From: Chitinophagales bacterium
GTDB taxonomy: Bacteria > Bacteroidota > Bacteroidia > Chitinophagales > LD1
DNA: 45,232 nucleotides
NCBI GenBank assembly: GCA_025057415.1
Contig: JANWXI010000014.1
Coordinates: forward strand, 1-45,232
Direction of reading: 5' to 3'
The notes beneath the pieces are model-generated. The model saw nothing but the letters and a program-made list of their open reading frames with translations, was not told where the DNA came from and searched no databases. This document shows, one piece after another, positions 25,655 to 33,954 of the stretch. Each line of letters begins with the position of its first letter. Within the stretch, counting starts at the first letter, position 1. The position numbers were made by a program, and so were the translations under genes.

Positions 25655-26584
25655 TCATGCTACAGTAATTTTAAATATAAACAATGCGTACAACAATACA
25701 AACAAAGCCCCCTCCCAGGGCGACATCCTCTTGTCATGGGTGAGAAGGTAAAAGAATAAACCGGCGCTCAACATCACGGGAAGCGAAAAATTTTGCAGCG
25801 CAGCGGGTACTTCAATACTCCCGAAAACTGAGGCAATGCCGGCTACGCCCATCGCATTAAAAACACATGAGCCGAGTACGTTGCCGATAGCCATTTCAGC
25901 TTTACCCTCTCGAATGGCGCTGATATTTACGGCTAATTCCGGTAAGGTGGTACCCAGCGAGAGCACAGTCAATGCCACGATGGAAGCGGATATGTTCAAA
26001 TCTTTCGCCAGGGATGCCAGGTTATTGACTACCAACTCGGCTCCGAAATATATACCGGTAGCTGCTGCCACCAAAATGACAAATTGTAAAGCCGGAAATT
26101 GCTTCGTCCTTGCTGTACTGCCGTGGTTTTCCTGCCGCTCATTGTATATCAAATAAAATGAATATATAAGAAAGCCGATAATGCCGAAAACGCCTTCGCC
26201 AAAGCTGATTTTACCATCCACACAAAACAGTGTAAACATGAAAAAGCCCCCTAACAGAAAATGCAGGTCAATGAAGATGTATTTACTGCCCAGCACAATA
26301 TCCTGCCGGTTAATGACGGCTACTAAACCCGTGAGCAGAAGCAGGTTTGAAATATTGGCGCCAATTACGTTTCCCGATACAATTTCTGATACGCCGTGGT
26401 GTACAGATAAAATTGCGGAGATTAATTCTGGCAGAGATGTGCCGATGCCCACGATGAATACGCCAATCACAAATTCGGGAAAGCCGATAAATGCTCCGAT
26501 TTTCTCAGCAGCGCGGGTAAAGAACCTGGCGCTCAACAGCAATAACCCCAGCCCCAAAATAAACAGCAAAGCGTGTAAGAACAT
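25655..26584 (-). CDS. Calcium/sodium antiporter, YrbG-like
   Basis: Inner-membrane CaCA-superfamily exchanger of 309 aa with ten predicted helices in two inverted halves. The alpha-1 repeat is GIGTSLPELISAI ... GNVIGANISNLLLLTG and the alpha-2 repeat is VLSLGTTLPELAVNISA ... GNVLGSCVFNAMGVAG, both with the ion-binding Glu/Asn residues. I start it at the ATG at 26584; the codon just before is TTG. The upstream AI-2E-family gene ends 4 nt before this start, so they are probably co-transcribed. Confidence 0.93.
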   Translation of the reverse strand: MFLHALLFILGLGLLLLSARFFTRAAEKIGAFIGFPEFVIGVFIVGIGTSLPELISAILSVHHGVSEIVSGNVIGANISNLLLLTGLVAVINRQDIVLGSKYIFIDLHFLLGGFFMFTLFCVDGKISFGEGVFGIIGFLIYSFYLIYNERQENHGSTARTKQFPALQFVILVAAATGIYFGAELVVNNLASLAKDLNISASIVALTVLSLGTTLPELAVNISAIREGKAEMAIGNVLGSCVFNAMGVAGIASVFGSIEVPAALQNFSLPVMLSAGLFFYLLTHDKRMSPWEGALFVLLYALFIFKITVA

Positions 26585-26588
26585 CAAT

Positions 26589-27638
26589 TTACTTTTTGTA
26601 TATGTATTCGTTTCTGTAAATCTTCAATAATATGATAAAGTATGAAATCAGCAGCGGACCGAAGATGATTCCCACAAAGCCGAAAACATTCAGCCCCAAC
26701 ACCACTCCAAAAAACGTTATGAGCGGATGCACATCCCCCAGCTTTTTTTGCACGACAAACCTGAATACATTGTCAATGTTGGTAATCACCAAAGCCCCGT
26801 AAATCAGCAGAGCTGCTGCCTGCCAGGTATTGCCGGCAATAAACATCACAATACCTATCGGCAACCACACGATGGCGGTACCTACAACCGGCAACACACT
26901 CATGATACCGGTGATAACAGCCCAGAAAAACGGTTCATTGACACCAAACACCAGATAACCGATGTAAGCTGTAATGGCCTGTAATACGGCAAGTATTCCT
27001 ATGCCAATACTGTTGCTTACGGTCATATTTTTTAACTCGGTGAGCAGGAGGGCGTCATTTTCGTCATCAAAGGGCATGTTACGGCGCACTGTGTCCTCTA
27101 ATTTCCGGGCGCTGGTCAGCATAAAATAAAGGATGAAGTACAAGACAAAAATATCGGTTACTAACCCGGCTGTTGCGGATAAAAAGCGCGGTAAAATATC
27201 GGCAACAAAGGTGGTGACCTGGCGGATGGTGTCTTCCGTAAGCAGATTAACGCCAAGGTAACCTTCTATGTACTCACTCCATTGCTCCAGGATCATAAGC
27301 GCATCGCGGTAGTGCTGTATCAGAAAACCAATTTTATTGGATAGCATGAGCGTGACAAGCAACACAGGCAGTACCATTACGATAAACGATAACAACATAA
27401 GCGAAAATGCCGCAATGTGTCTGTTCCACCTGCGGCGGGACTTCTCTGTCAGGTAGAAGTAAGGTTTGCGCAGCAAAACATAAAAAACAACCGCACCCAG
27501 AAATGCGCTAATGAAGCTGCGCAGCATCCAAAATAAGAAACCGCCCAACGCAAATAACAGGATGAGAAAAAGCGTTTGCTTGAGTTTATGCGGATTGAGT
27601 TGCACAGCCCAATGATACGAAGCATTTTGAAAATACAT
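26589..27638 (-). CDS. AI-2E family (PerM-like) membrane transporter
   Basis: 349 aa with eight predicted helices. N-terminal helix pairs (LILLFALGGFLFWMLRSFIS), a central soluble stretch (residues about 115-170), and the family-typical C-terminal block ITGIMSVLPVVGTAIVWLP ... GALVITNIDNVFRFVVQKKLG ... LGLNVFGFVGIIFGPLL. Family members export diverse substrates including AI-2 and Na+/Li+; the substrate is unknown here. The start at 27638 lies only 12 nt from the divergent nitronate monooxygenase start. A GTG at codon 12 is an alternative. Confidence 0.9.
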   Translation of the reverse strand: MYFQNASYHWAVQLNPHKLKQTLFLILLFALGGFLFWMLRSFISAFLGAVVFYVLLRKPYFYLTEKSRRRWNRHIAAFSLMLLSFIVMVLPVLLVTLMLSNKIGFLIQHYRDALMILEQWSEYIEGYLGVNLLTEDTIRQVTTFVADILPRFLSATAGLVTDIFVLYFILYFMLTSARKLEDTVRRNMPFDDENDALLLTELKNMTVSNSIGIGILAVLQAITAYIGYLVFGVNEPFFWAVITGIMSVLPVVGTAIVWLPIGIVMFIAGNTWQAAALLIYGALVITNIDNVFRFVVQKKLGDVHPLITFFGVVLGLNVFGFVGIIFGPLLISYFIILLKIYRNEYIYKK

Positions 27639-27646
27639 TAACCTTG
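27639..27646 (+). promoter_or_regulatory. -7-like box (TAACCTTG), leaderless type
   Basis: One mismatch to TAnnTTTG, ending 4 nt before the ATG at 27651. It occupies most of the 12-nt gap between two divergent start codons. Confidence 0.4.
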
Positions 27647-27650
27647 CGGC

Positions 27651-28592
27651 ATGAAAAATCGCGTAACGGAGTTATTTGGTATTGAGTATCCTATCGTGCA
27701 GGCGGGTATGATCTGGTGTAGCGGGTGGGAGCTCGCCTCGGCTGTGAGCAACGCAGGAGCGCTGGGGATCATTGGTAGCGGAAGTATGTATCCTCACATT
27801 TTGCAGGAGCATATCCGGAAATGCAAAGCCGCAACCGCAAAACCCTTTGCTGTTAATGTTCCGTTGCTTTATCCGGATATAGATAAACACATTCAGATTA
27901 TTATTGATGAAAAGGTGCCTGTGGTGTTTACCAGCGCTGGAAATCCGAAAACCTGGACCGGACACCTGAAACAACACGGTATAAAAGTGGTACATGTGGT
28001 ATCCTCATCCAAATTTGCAAAAAAGGCAGAGGAAGCGGGCTGCGATGCAGTGGTGTGTGAGGGTTTCGAGGCAGGCGGGCACAATGGTCGCGAAGAAACC
28101 ACCACGATGGTTCTCATACCGCAGGTCCGGGCAGCCACCACGCTGCCGTTGATAGCCGCCGGGGGTATTGCCACCGGGCGAGGCATGCTGGCAGCCATGG
28201 CTCTCGGTGCCGAAGGCGTGCAAATCGGTACGCGCTTTGTTGCCACCCCGGAATCATCGGCTCATGAAAACTTCAAACAAAAAGTAATCAGCTTACAGGA
28301 GGGCGACACGCTCCTTTGCATGAAAAAAGTTGTACCCGTGCGTTTGGTCAAAAATCAGTTTCAGCAACGAATACAGGAAGCCGAAGACCGCGGCGCCACC
28401 AAAGAAGAGTTAATACAAATACTGGGTCGCGCACGTGCCAAAAGAGGAATGTTTGAAGGCGACCTTCAGGAAGGCGAGCTGGAAATCGGGCAGGTTGCAT
28501 CGTTGGTGCGGCAAATAAAACCGGCTGCCGAAGTAGTTCGCGAAATCTGGCAGGAGTTTATTGTGGCAAAAGAGGAATTGTGCCGTATGTAA
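27651..28592 (+). CDS. Nitronate monooxygenase / FabK-like FMN enzyme
   Basis: 313-aa TIM-barrel FMN protein. IEYPIVQAGMIWCSGWELASA at the N-terminus, the substrate/FMN loop CEGFEAGGHNG with the catalytic His, AAGGIATGRGMLAAMALGAEGVQIGTRF for phosphate binding. The block TTTMVLIPQV after the GGHNG motif is shared between nitronate monooxygenases (NMO/NPD) and FMN-dependent enoyl-ACP reductase FabK, so fatty-acid reduction remains possible. SerA follows on the same strand after 16 nt with its own -7-like box. Confidence 0.85.
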   Translation: MKNRVTELFGIEYPIVQAGMIWCSGWELASAVSNAGALGIIGSGSMYPHILQEHIRKCKAATAKPFAVNVPLLYPDIDKHIQIIIDEKVPVVFTSAGNPKTWTGHLKQHGIKVVHVVSSSKFAKKAEEAGCDAVVCEGFEAGGHNGREETTTMVLIPQVRAATTLPLIAAGGIATGRGMLAAMALGAEGVQIGTRFVATPESSAHENFKQKVISLQEGDTLLCMKKVVPVRLVKNQFQQRIQEAEDRGATKEELIQILGRARAKRGMFEGDLQEGELEIGQVASLVRQIKPAAEVVREIWQEFIVAKEELCRM

Positions 28593-28596
28593 AAAA

Positions 28597-28604
28597 CATA
28601 TTTG
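28597..28604 (+). promoter_or_regulatory. -7-like box (CATATTTG), leaderless type
   Basis: One mismatch to TAnnTTTG; ends 4 nt before the ATG at 28609 and supports that start. Confidence 0.45.
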
Positions 28605-28608
28605 CTTT

Positions 28609-29844
28609 ATGTCAAAACCAGTTACATCATATCCCAAAGACAAAATAAAAATACTGCTGCTCGAAAATATCAGCGAGGTAGCAGTGCAGGAGTTTTACGA
28701 TGCCGGTTATCATCAGGTTAAGCGTCTGCCGGTTGCGCTCGATGAACGGACGCTCATGCAGGAAATACGGGACGTACACCTGCTGGGCATTCGCAGCAAG
28801 ACGCAGATAACGGAAAAAGTACTCAACAGAGCCGACAGGTTATTAGGCATAGGTTGTTACTGTATAGGAGTGAACCAGGTGAACTTGAAATCGGCTACGC
28901 AACACGGTGTGGCCGTTTTCAATGCGCCGCATGCCAATACGCGCAGCGTGGCCGAGTTGGTTATCGGGCTTAGCATCATGCTCATACGCAAAATACCCGA
29001 CAAGAACAAAGCTGCTCACGATGGCGTGTGGCTGAAGGACGCGAAAGGATGCTTTGAACTGCGCGGTAAAACTATGGGCATTGTTGGCTACGGCAACATC
29101 GGTTCGCAAGTGAGTGTTTTGGCAGAGGCCATGGGAATGGATGTGATTTATTACGATATAGAACCCAAGTTGCCGCACGGCAACGCAAAGCAAATGCGTT
29201 CCCTTAGGGATGTACTGCGCAGAAGCCACGTGGTGACGCTACATGTCCCCGGTGGTCCCGGCACGCGCAATCTTATTAACGCGGGCGCTATTACCGATAT
29301 GCGTAAAGGAGCCATCCTCATCAACTACAGCCGGGGCGATGTAGTGGACCTGCACGCGCTGCGCGAGGCGCTGCTCAGCGGTCACCTGAGCGGCGCAGCC
29401 ATTGATGTGTTTCCGGAAGAACCGGAAAAAAACGGCGCGGTTTTTACATCTGTGTTGCAAAACATTCCCAACGTGATCCTCACACCCCATATCGGAGGCA
29501 GTACCGAGGAGGCACAACACAACATCGGCCTTGACGTGACCGCCAAGCTCCTCAACTACCTTGAAAAGGGCAGCACCAACGGGTCACACTCCATACCCCC
29601 GCTCAATCTCAGCATGCAGGATAACACACACCGCATTTTGCATATTCACCGCAATGTACCGGGCGTATTGGGCGAGATAAACTCCCGTCTCTCTACGCAT
29701 GGCATCAACATATTAGGTCAGTACCTCAAAACAAACGATGAAATAGGTTATGTAGTGTTGGATGTGGATACGCAGCTTTCACGCGAGGCATTTGCGCTGC
29801 TGAAGGATGTAAAACACACTATCAAAGTTCGGTTGCTGTACTAA
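28609..29844 (+). CDS. serA: D-3-phosphoglycerate dehydrogenase
   Basis: First enzyme of serine biosynthesis (3-phosphoglycerate to 3-phosphohydroxypyruvate, NAD-dependent). 411 aa from the ATG at 28609, almost the length of E. coli SerA. LLGIGCYCIGVNQVNL, the NAD motif GIVGYGNIGSQV, catalytic-region motifs NYSRGDVVD, DVFPEEPEKN and TPHIGGSTEEAQ, and a C-terminal ACT domain (HRNVPGVLGEINSRL) for serine feedback. An upstream in-frame start at 28561 would overlap the previous gene and adds a Cys-rich stretch without family similarity, so it is rejected. Confidence 0.96.
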   Translation: MSKPVTSYPKDKIKILLLENISEVAVQEFYDAGYHQVKRLPVALDERTLMQEIRDVHLLGIRSKTQITEKVLNRADRLLGIGCYCIGVNQVNLKSATQHGVAVFNAPHANTRSVAELVIGLSIMLIRKIPDKNKAAHDGVWLKDAKGCFELRGKTMGIVGYGNIGSQVSVLAEAMGMDVIYYDIEPKLPHGNAKQMRSLRDVLRRSHVVTLHVPGGPGTRNLINAGAITDMRKGAILINYSRGDVVDLHALREALLSGHLSGAAIDVFPEEPEKNGAVFTSVLQNIPNVILTPHIGGSTEEAQHNIGLDVTAKLLNYLEKGSTNGSHSIPPLNLSMQDNTHRILHIHRNVPGVLGEINSRLSTHGINILGQYLKTNDEIGYVVLDVDTQLSREAFALLKDVKHTIKVRLLY

Positions 29845-29903
29845 AAATGCTTAGGCGAGGCGGTATAATTTTTAATCGAAAGGTCTAACCACTCCTCTTT
29901 AAT

Positions 29904-30055
29904 CGGGTGAGGGATGCGAAGGGCGCGAGCGCAGCGAAGCGGCCGCGCCCGTACCTTTGAAAATAAAACAACACACGGGCGGGGCGGAAGCGAATGCGTA
30001 CCCCGTAGCAAGCCCGACCCCGCTGCCTTGCATTGCTTGGCAGCGGGGGCACCCC
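29904..30055 (+). repeat. GC-rich structured intergenic repeat, copy C
   Basis: Constant ends CGGGTGAGGGATGCG and GGGGGCACCCC. Stem GGGCGCG 29921-29927 with CGCGCCC 29944-29950. The competing stem GCCGCGCCCGT with ACGGGCGGGGC has one mismatch. The distal stem is CCCCGCTGCC 30018-30027 with GGCAGCGGGG 30039-30048, perfect, with a different tip from copy A's, showing paired change. Confidence 0.88.
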
Positions 30056-30283
30056 CTAAAAAAAAATAATTGAAGCAGGCGTTTAGTTTTAAGTGAGCAA
30101 AATTTGAATTCTTGAAGTATCGGGGTTGTGTTTTCTTTTTTCAGCGATTGATTGAAAGTAAGTTCTGTAACCCTCATAAAATTTTTTTAGAATGAATACG
30201 ACATAAAACATAACTAAGGTTATTGTCTATCGTATGTCAGATAATGTTTTTATGTAAACACATTAAAAATTTCTCTGAAATTC

Positions 30284-30291
30284 TACTTTTA
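30284..30291 (+). promoter_or_regulatory. -7-like box (TACTTTTA), leaderless type
   Basis: One mismatch to TAnnTTTG; ends 4 nt before the fabF ATG at 30296. Confidence 0.4.
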
Positions 30292-30295
30292 CCGC

Positions 30296-31552
30296 ATGGA
30301 ATTAAAGCGCGTAGTCGTAACCGGTTTGGGAGCCCTTACACCTATCGGAAATACCGTTGAGGAATTTTGGAAAAATTTGCTGGCAGGCGTTAGCGGCGCC
30401 GGGCCAATTACCCGATTTGATACCGAAAAGTTTCGCACCCGTTTTGCCTGTGAGGTCAAAAATTTTGACCCTACCCTGTATATTGACCGCAAAGAAGTGA
30501 AGCGGCTGGACCGCTTTGCCCAATACGCTATGGCTTGCAGCGAGGAGGCCATTAAAGACAGCGGTATAGATGTTGAAAAAGTGAATAAAGATCGTGTGGG
30601 AGTGATATGGGCATCGGGCATTGGCGGACTGGATGTGTTTCATGAAGAAATCATCGCGTATGCAAAAGGCGATGGCACACCGCGGTTCAATCCGTTTTAC
30701 GTGGCAAAAATGATTATTGATATTGCCGCAGGGCACATCAGTATGAAGTACGGTTTTCGCGGTCCGAATTTTGCCCCGGTAGCGGCATGCGCATCCTCCA
30801 ATATTGCCTTGATAGATGCATTTAACCTCATACGCCTTGGCAAAGCCGATGTGCTGGTCACCGGCGGGTCCGAAGCTCCCATCAGCCCCGGTGGTGTGGG
30901 CGGCTTTAACGCCATGCGGGCGCTTAGTGAGCGCAACGACTCTCCGGCCACTGCTTCGCGTCCTTACGATAAGGACCGCGATGGTTTCGTGATGGGAGAG
31001 GGGGGCGCCTGTATCATTCTCGAAGAGATGGAACACGCGCTTGCGCGCGGAGCAAAAATTTATTGCGAATTGGCAGGCGGTGGCTTGAGCGCTGACGCGC
31101 ATCACCTTACGGCTCCGCACCCCGAAGGAGTGGGCGCAGCCAATGTAATGCGCTTTGCTCTGGAAGATGCCGGCATGAAACCCGAAGAAGTGGATTACAT
31201 CAACACCCATGGCACCTCCACTCCGTTGGGTGATGTGGCAGAGTTACTTGCCATCAAAAAAGTTTTTGGCGAGCATGCCTATAAGCTGAATATATCGGCT
31301 ACCAAAAGTATGACCGGACACCTGCTGGGTGCAGCTGGCGCCATAGAAGCCGTTGCCAGCATTTTAGCAATAAAACATAACACTATACCCCCCACCATCA
31401 ATCACTTTACCGATGATCCCGAAATTGACAACAATCTGAACCTCACTTTCAATGCACCGCAACACCGCACGGTAAATGTAGCGCTCAGCAACGGCTTTGG
31501 TTTTGGCGGGCATAATGCCACAGTAATATTCAAACGATTTGCGGGGCGTTAA
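30296..31552 (+). CDS. fabF: Beta-ketoacyl-ACP synthase II
   Basis: Condensing enzyme of type II fatty-acid synthesis, elongating acyl-ACP with malonyl-ACP; cytosolic dimer. 418 aa, normal. Catalytic triad: Cys165 in VAACASSN, His305 in NTHGTSTPLGD, His342 in SMTGHLLGAAG with Lys337. The C-terminal NGFGFGGHNA oxyanion segment is intact. No fabH, acpP or other fab gene is beside it, which is unusual because acpP-fabF is a frequent pair in Bacteroidota. It converges on pbpC with 2 nt between stop codons. Confidence 0.96.
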   Translation: MELKRVVVTGLGALTPIGNTVEEFWKNLLAGVSGAGPITRFDTEKFRTRFACEVKNFDPTLYIDRKEVKRLDRFAQYAMACSEEAIKDSGIDVEKVNKDRVGVIWASGIGGLDVFHEEIIAYAKGDGTPRFNPFYVAKMIIDIAAGHISMKYGFRGPNFAPVAACASSNIALIDAFNLIRLGKADVLVTGGSEAPISPGGVGGFNAMRALSERNDSPATASRPYDKDRDGFVMGEGGACIILEEMEHALARGAKIYCELAGGGLSADAHHLTAPHPEGVGAANVMRFALEDAGMKPEEVDYINTHGTSTPLGDVAELLAIKKVFGEHAYKLNISATKSMTGHLLGAAGAIEAVASILAIKHNTIPPTINHFTDDPEIDNNLNLTFNAPQHRTVNVALSNGFGFGGHNATVIFKRFAGR

Positions 31553-31554
31553 TA

Positions 31555-33897
31555 CTAATAGTCAACGTACTTAACGGTAATACGGATGTGGGTCGTGCGC
31601 CCCTTTGAGTCGGTGCACGAAATTTTTTGCTCTCCCTCAGCGGGAGTAAAAAACATTGCAGCCCCGGCTTTGCTTTTTTGAAGGAGCCGGTCGTTGATAT
31701 ACCAATAAACTTCGTGCACATCAGAAGGCGTATTGCATTTCAGTTGCAGCGGCTCGGGATTATTTTTACTAATGAGGTATTCAGTACCATTAACCGGAAA
31801 AACGATTTGCGGGGCTTGATTTTGAGAAATAATTTCGCAATCGGGGTTGTGCGGCGGAATACGCACGTATGCGATGTGGTTTTCATCATAGTATCGCTGC
31901 ATTTCGGGCAAAATGTTTGGGTATAGTTTTTCTTTGTAACCGGCAGGGGGCAAGCAATTTTTACAGTAGGATATCTTTTCATCTGCGCTTACAGCCACGC
32001 TGATTTCATGTGTACAAATGGTGTTAGGTGAAACGAGCGGTAAAAAGTAATCCATCACCGTGGCATGGCAAAATTCATTGGGTGGCATACCTGTGGCAGA
32101 ACAAACCAGGCGAATGCCACATTCGCGCGGCATCTCATACCATTTGGCAGTGGAGTTGTAATCAATCGTATTGAATATTTTGAACAACAAAGGCGTAGCA
32201 ATAGAGGCGCCGGTCAATTCCGGTACTCCCTCTCCGGAGAAATTCCCCACCCATACTCCTACCGTATAGTTGCGGTTGTAACCAATGCTCCACGCATCTC
32301 TTCGGCCGTAGCTCGTGCCCGTTTTCCAGGCAATGCGGGGGGTGTGCGCGCTGCTCATCCACGAGGCGGGCATATCAGGCCTTGTGGTTTTGGCGAGTAT
32401 TTCCGTAATCATGAATGCTGCAGAGTGGCTGAGAATCTGCAAGTAGCCCGAAGAGGTATCGGTGGTTTTGGCGAAACGTATCGGCAAATATCGCCCTTCG
32501 TTTGCCAACACCGAATACAATGCAGTTAATTCTTCCAGAGTGGCTCCGCACCCGCCAAGCGCCAAACTGAGACCGAGATGTTCTTTGCGTGCCTTTATCT
32601 GCCCGAAACCGCAGGCGATGAGTTTTTCAATCATCACATCTTTACCAAGAGCATGCAGCGATTTCACGGCCGGGATATTGAGCGAGTTTTCCAGGGCAAA
32701 TTCCACCGTAACATATCCGTTGTATTTACTGTCAAAATTTTCGGGGGCGTACCCGTTTATATTGATAGGCACATCTGTAATTACCTGCTTGGGAGTAAGT
32801 AATCCTGCATCCATGCAAAGGCCATAGATGAGTGGTTTGAGGGTACTGCCCGGTTGGCGCACGGCAGCCGCTCCGTTTACCTGTCCGCCGTCGGTCTGGT
32901 CAAAAAAATCTGCAGAGCCCACATACGCTACCACGCCGTGGGTGCGGTTGTCAATCACCACCACCGCAGCGTGATGTATGTTCAAGGCACGCAACGGCGT
33001 TACATAATCGCTTACGAGTTTTTCGATTTTTTGCTGAGTTTGCAACTGCAGGTAGGTTTGTATTATATCTTTTTTATATAAATTTCTCACTCTATATGAG
33101 AAGTGAGGGGCGTAGCGCGGCGCGGGTTTCCGGCTCACGGTTAAGGGTTCTGCCAGCGCATCGGCAATGACGGTTTTATCAAACAGTCCATCTTTCTCAA
33201 AACGGAGCAGCCAACGGTTACGTTCTTCAGTAATCAGGTCATTTCGCTCGCCCGGTTTCAGCGAGGTGGGGCGGTTGGGGATGATACTCAATGCCGTGAT
33301 TTCGGCCAGCGAGAGGTGGTCGGGATTTTTATTAAAGTATAGCCATGAGGCGCTCTTTACCCCTTCGATGTTGCCGCTGTAGGGTATTTTATTGAGGTAG
33401 AGTTGTAAAATTTCGTCTTTGGTGTATTTCCACTCCAGTTGAAATGCCCTGAACATTTCAATAATTTTACTGACATAAGTGCGCCGGCGCGGTTCCAGCA
33501 GGCGCGCCACCTGCATGGTGATGGTAGAGGCGCCGGATGTGCGCTTACCGCGAAGAGCGTTCATTACCAGCGCGCGCAATACTGAAACCGGATTCACACC
33601 GGGATGGTAGTAGAAGTATTTGTCTTCTTTGTGCAAAATCGTTTTGCGCAAAAGCGGTGAAACCTCGTGCAGCTCGGTTTTGAATCGCCATTTCTCGTCT
33701 GTAGTAAGAAAAGCGTGTACCATATCTCCACTGTGATCGAGGATGATGGTAGAATACTCGGGCGGCGGAGGCAAGGGGAAAATCACATTCAGCGATAGAA
33801 ATATGAGAAACCCTGCTAACAGAAACATCGCCCCGCGCAACAAGAATGGTTGCAGGCGCCGTGCCAATGCACCGAGTGAGGATACTACCCCGCGCAT
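31555..33897 (-). CDS. pbpC: Penicillin-binding protein 1C
   Basis: 780-aa bifunctional peptidoglycan synthase, inner-membrane anchored by the helix at 21-40. GT51 glycosyltransferase: catalytic Glu91 in HKEDKYFYYHPG, GASTITMQVARLL, and KYTKDEILQLYLNKIPYSGN. Penicillin-binding transpeptidase: SxxK in RQPGSTLKPLIYG, SxN in ALENSLNIPAVK, KTG in IAWKTGTSYGRRDAW. The C-terminal BiPBP_C Ig-like domain ends the chain (FTPAEGEQKISCTDSKG), the mark of the PBP1C class. The alpha-2-macroglobulin partner often next to pbpC is absent. It follows the MltD-like gene by 57 nt on the same strand, a synthesis-plus-cleavage pair. Confidence 0.96.
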   Translation of the reverse strand: MRGVVSSLGALARRLQPFLLRGAMFLLAGFLIFLSLNVIFPLPPPPEYSTIILDHSGDMVHAFLTTDEKWRFKTELHEVSPLLRKTILHKEDKYFYYHPGVNPVSVLRALVMNALRGKRTSGASTITMQVARLLEPRRRTYVSKIIEMFRAFQLEWKYTKDEILQLYLNKIPYSGNIEGVKSASWLYFNKNPDHLSLAEITALSIIPNRPTSLKPGERNDLITEERNRWLLRFEKDGLFDKTVIADALAEPLTVSRKPAPRYAPHFSYRVRNLYKKDIIQTYLQLQTQQKIEKLVSDYVTPLRALNIHHAAVVVIDNRTHGVVAYVGSADFFDQTDGGQVNGAAAVRQPGSTLKPLIYGLCMDAGLLTPKQVITDVPININGYAPENFDSKYNGYVTVEFALENSLNIPAVKSLHALGKDVMIEKLIACGFGQIKARKEHLGLSLALGGCGATLEELTALYSVLANEGRYLPIRFAKTTDTSSGYLQILSHSAAFMITEILAKTTRPDMPASWMSSAHTPRIAWKTGTSYGRRDAWSIGYNRNYTVGVWVGNFSGEGVPELTGASIATPLLFKIFNTIDYNSTAKWYEMPRECGIRLVCSATGMPPNEFCHATVMDYFLPLVSPNTICTHEISVAVSADEKISYCKNCLPPAGYKEKLYPNILPEMQRYYDENHIAYVRIPPHNPDCEIISQNQAPQIVFPVNGTEYLISKNNPEPLQLKCNTPSDVHEVYWYINDRLLQKSKAGAAMFFTPAEGEQKISCTDSKGRTTHIRITVKYVDY

Positions 33898-33954
33898 AAT
33901 GCCGGTAAAAATGTCTGCCAGTAATGAAACAAAGTAAAAAACTTGCCGGCGGGA

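Larger units (their letters stand above)
29845..30295. other. Intergenic region holding repeat copy C
   Basis: 451 nt between serA and fabF. Copy C of the structured repeat fills 29904-30055. Its similarity to copy E continues into both flanks, from ACTCCTCT at 29891 to a GAAGCAG stretch near 30072, so the full element may be about 200 nt. The last 150 nt before fabF are AT-rich with no other feature besides the fabF -7-like box. Confidence 0.6.
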
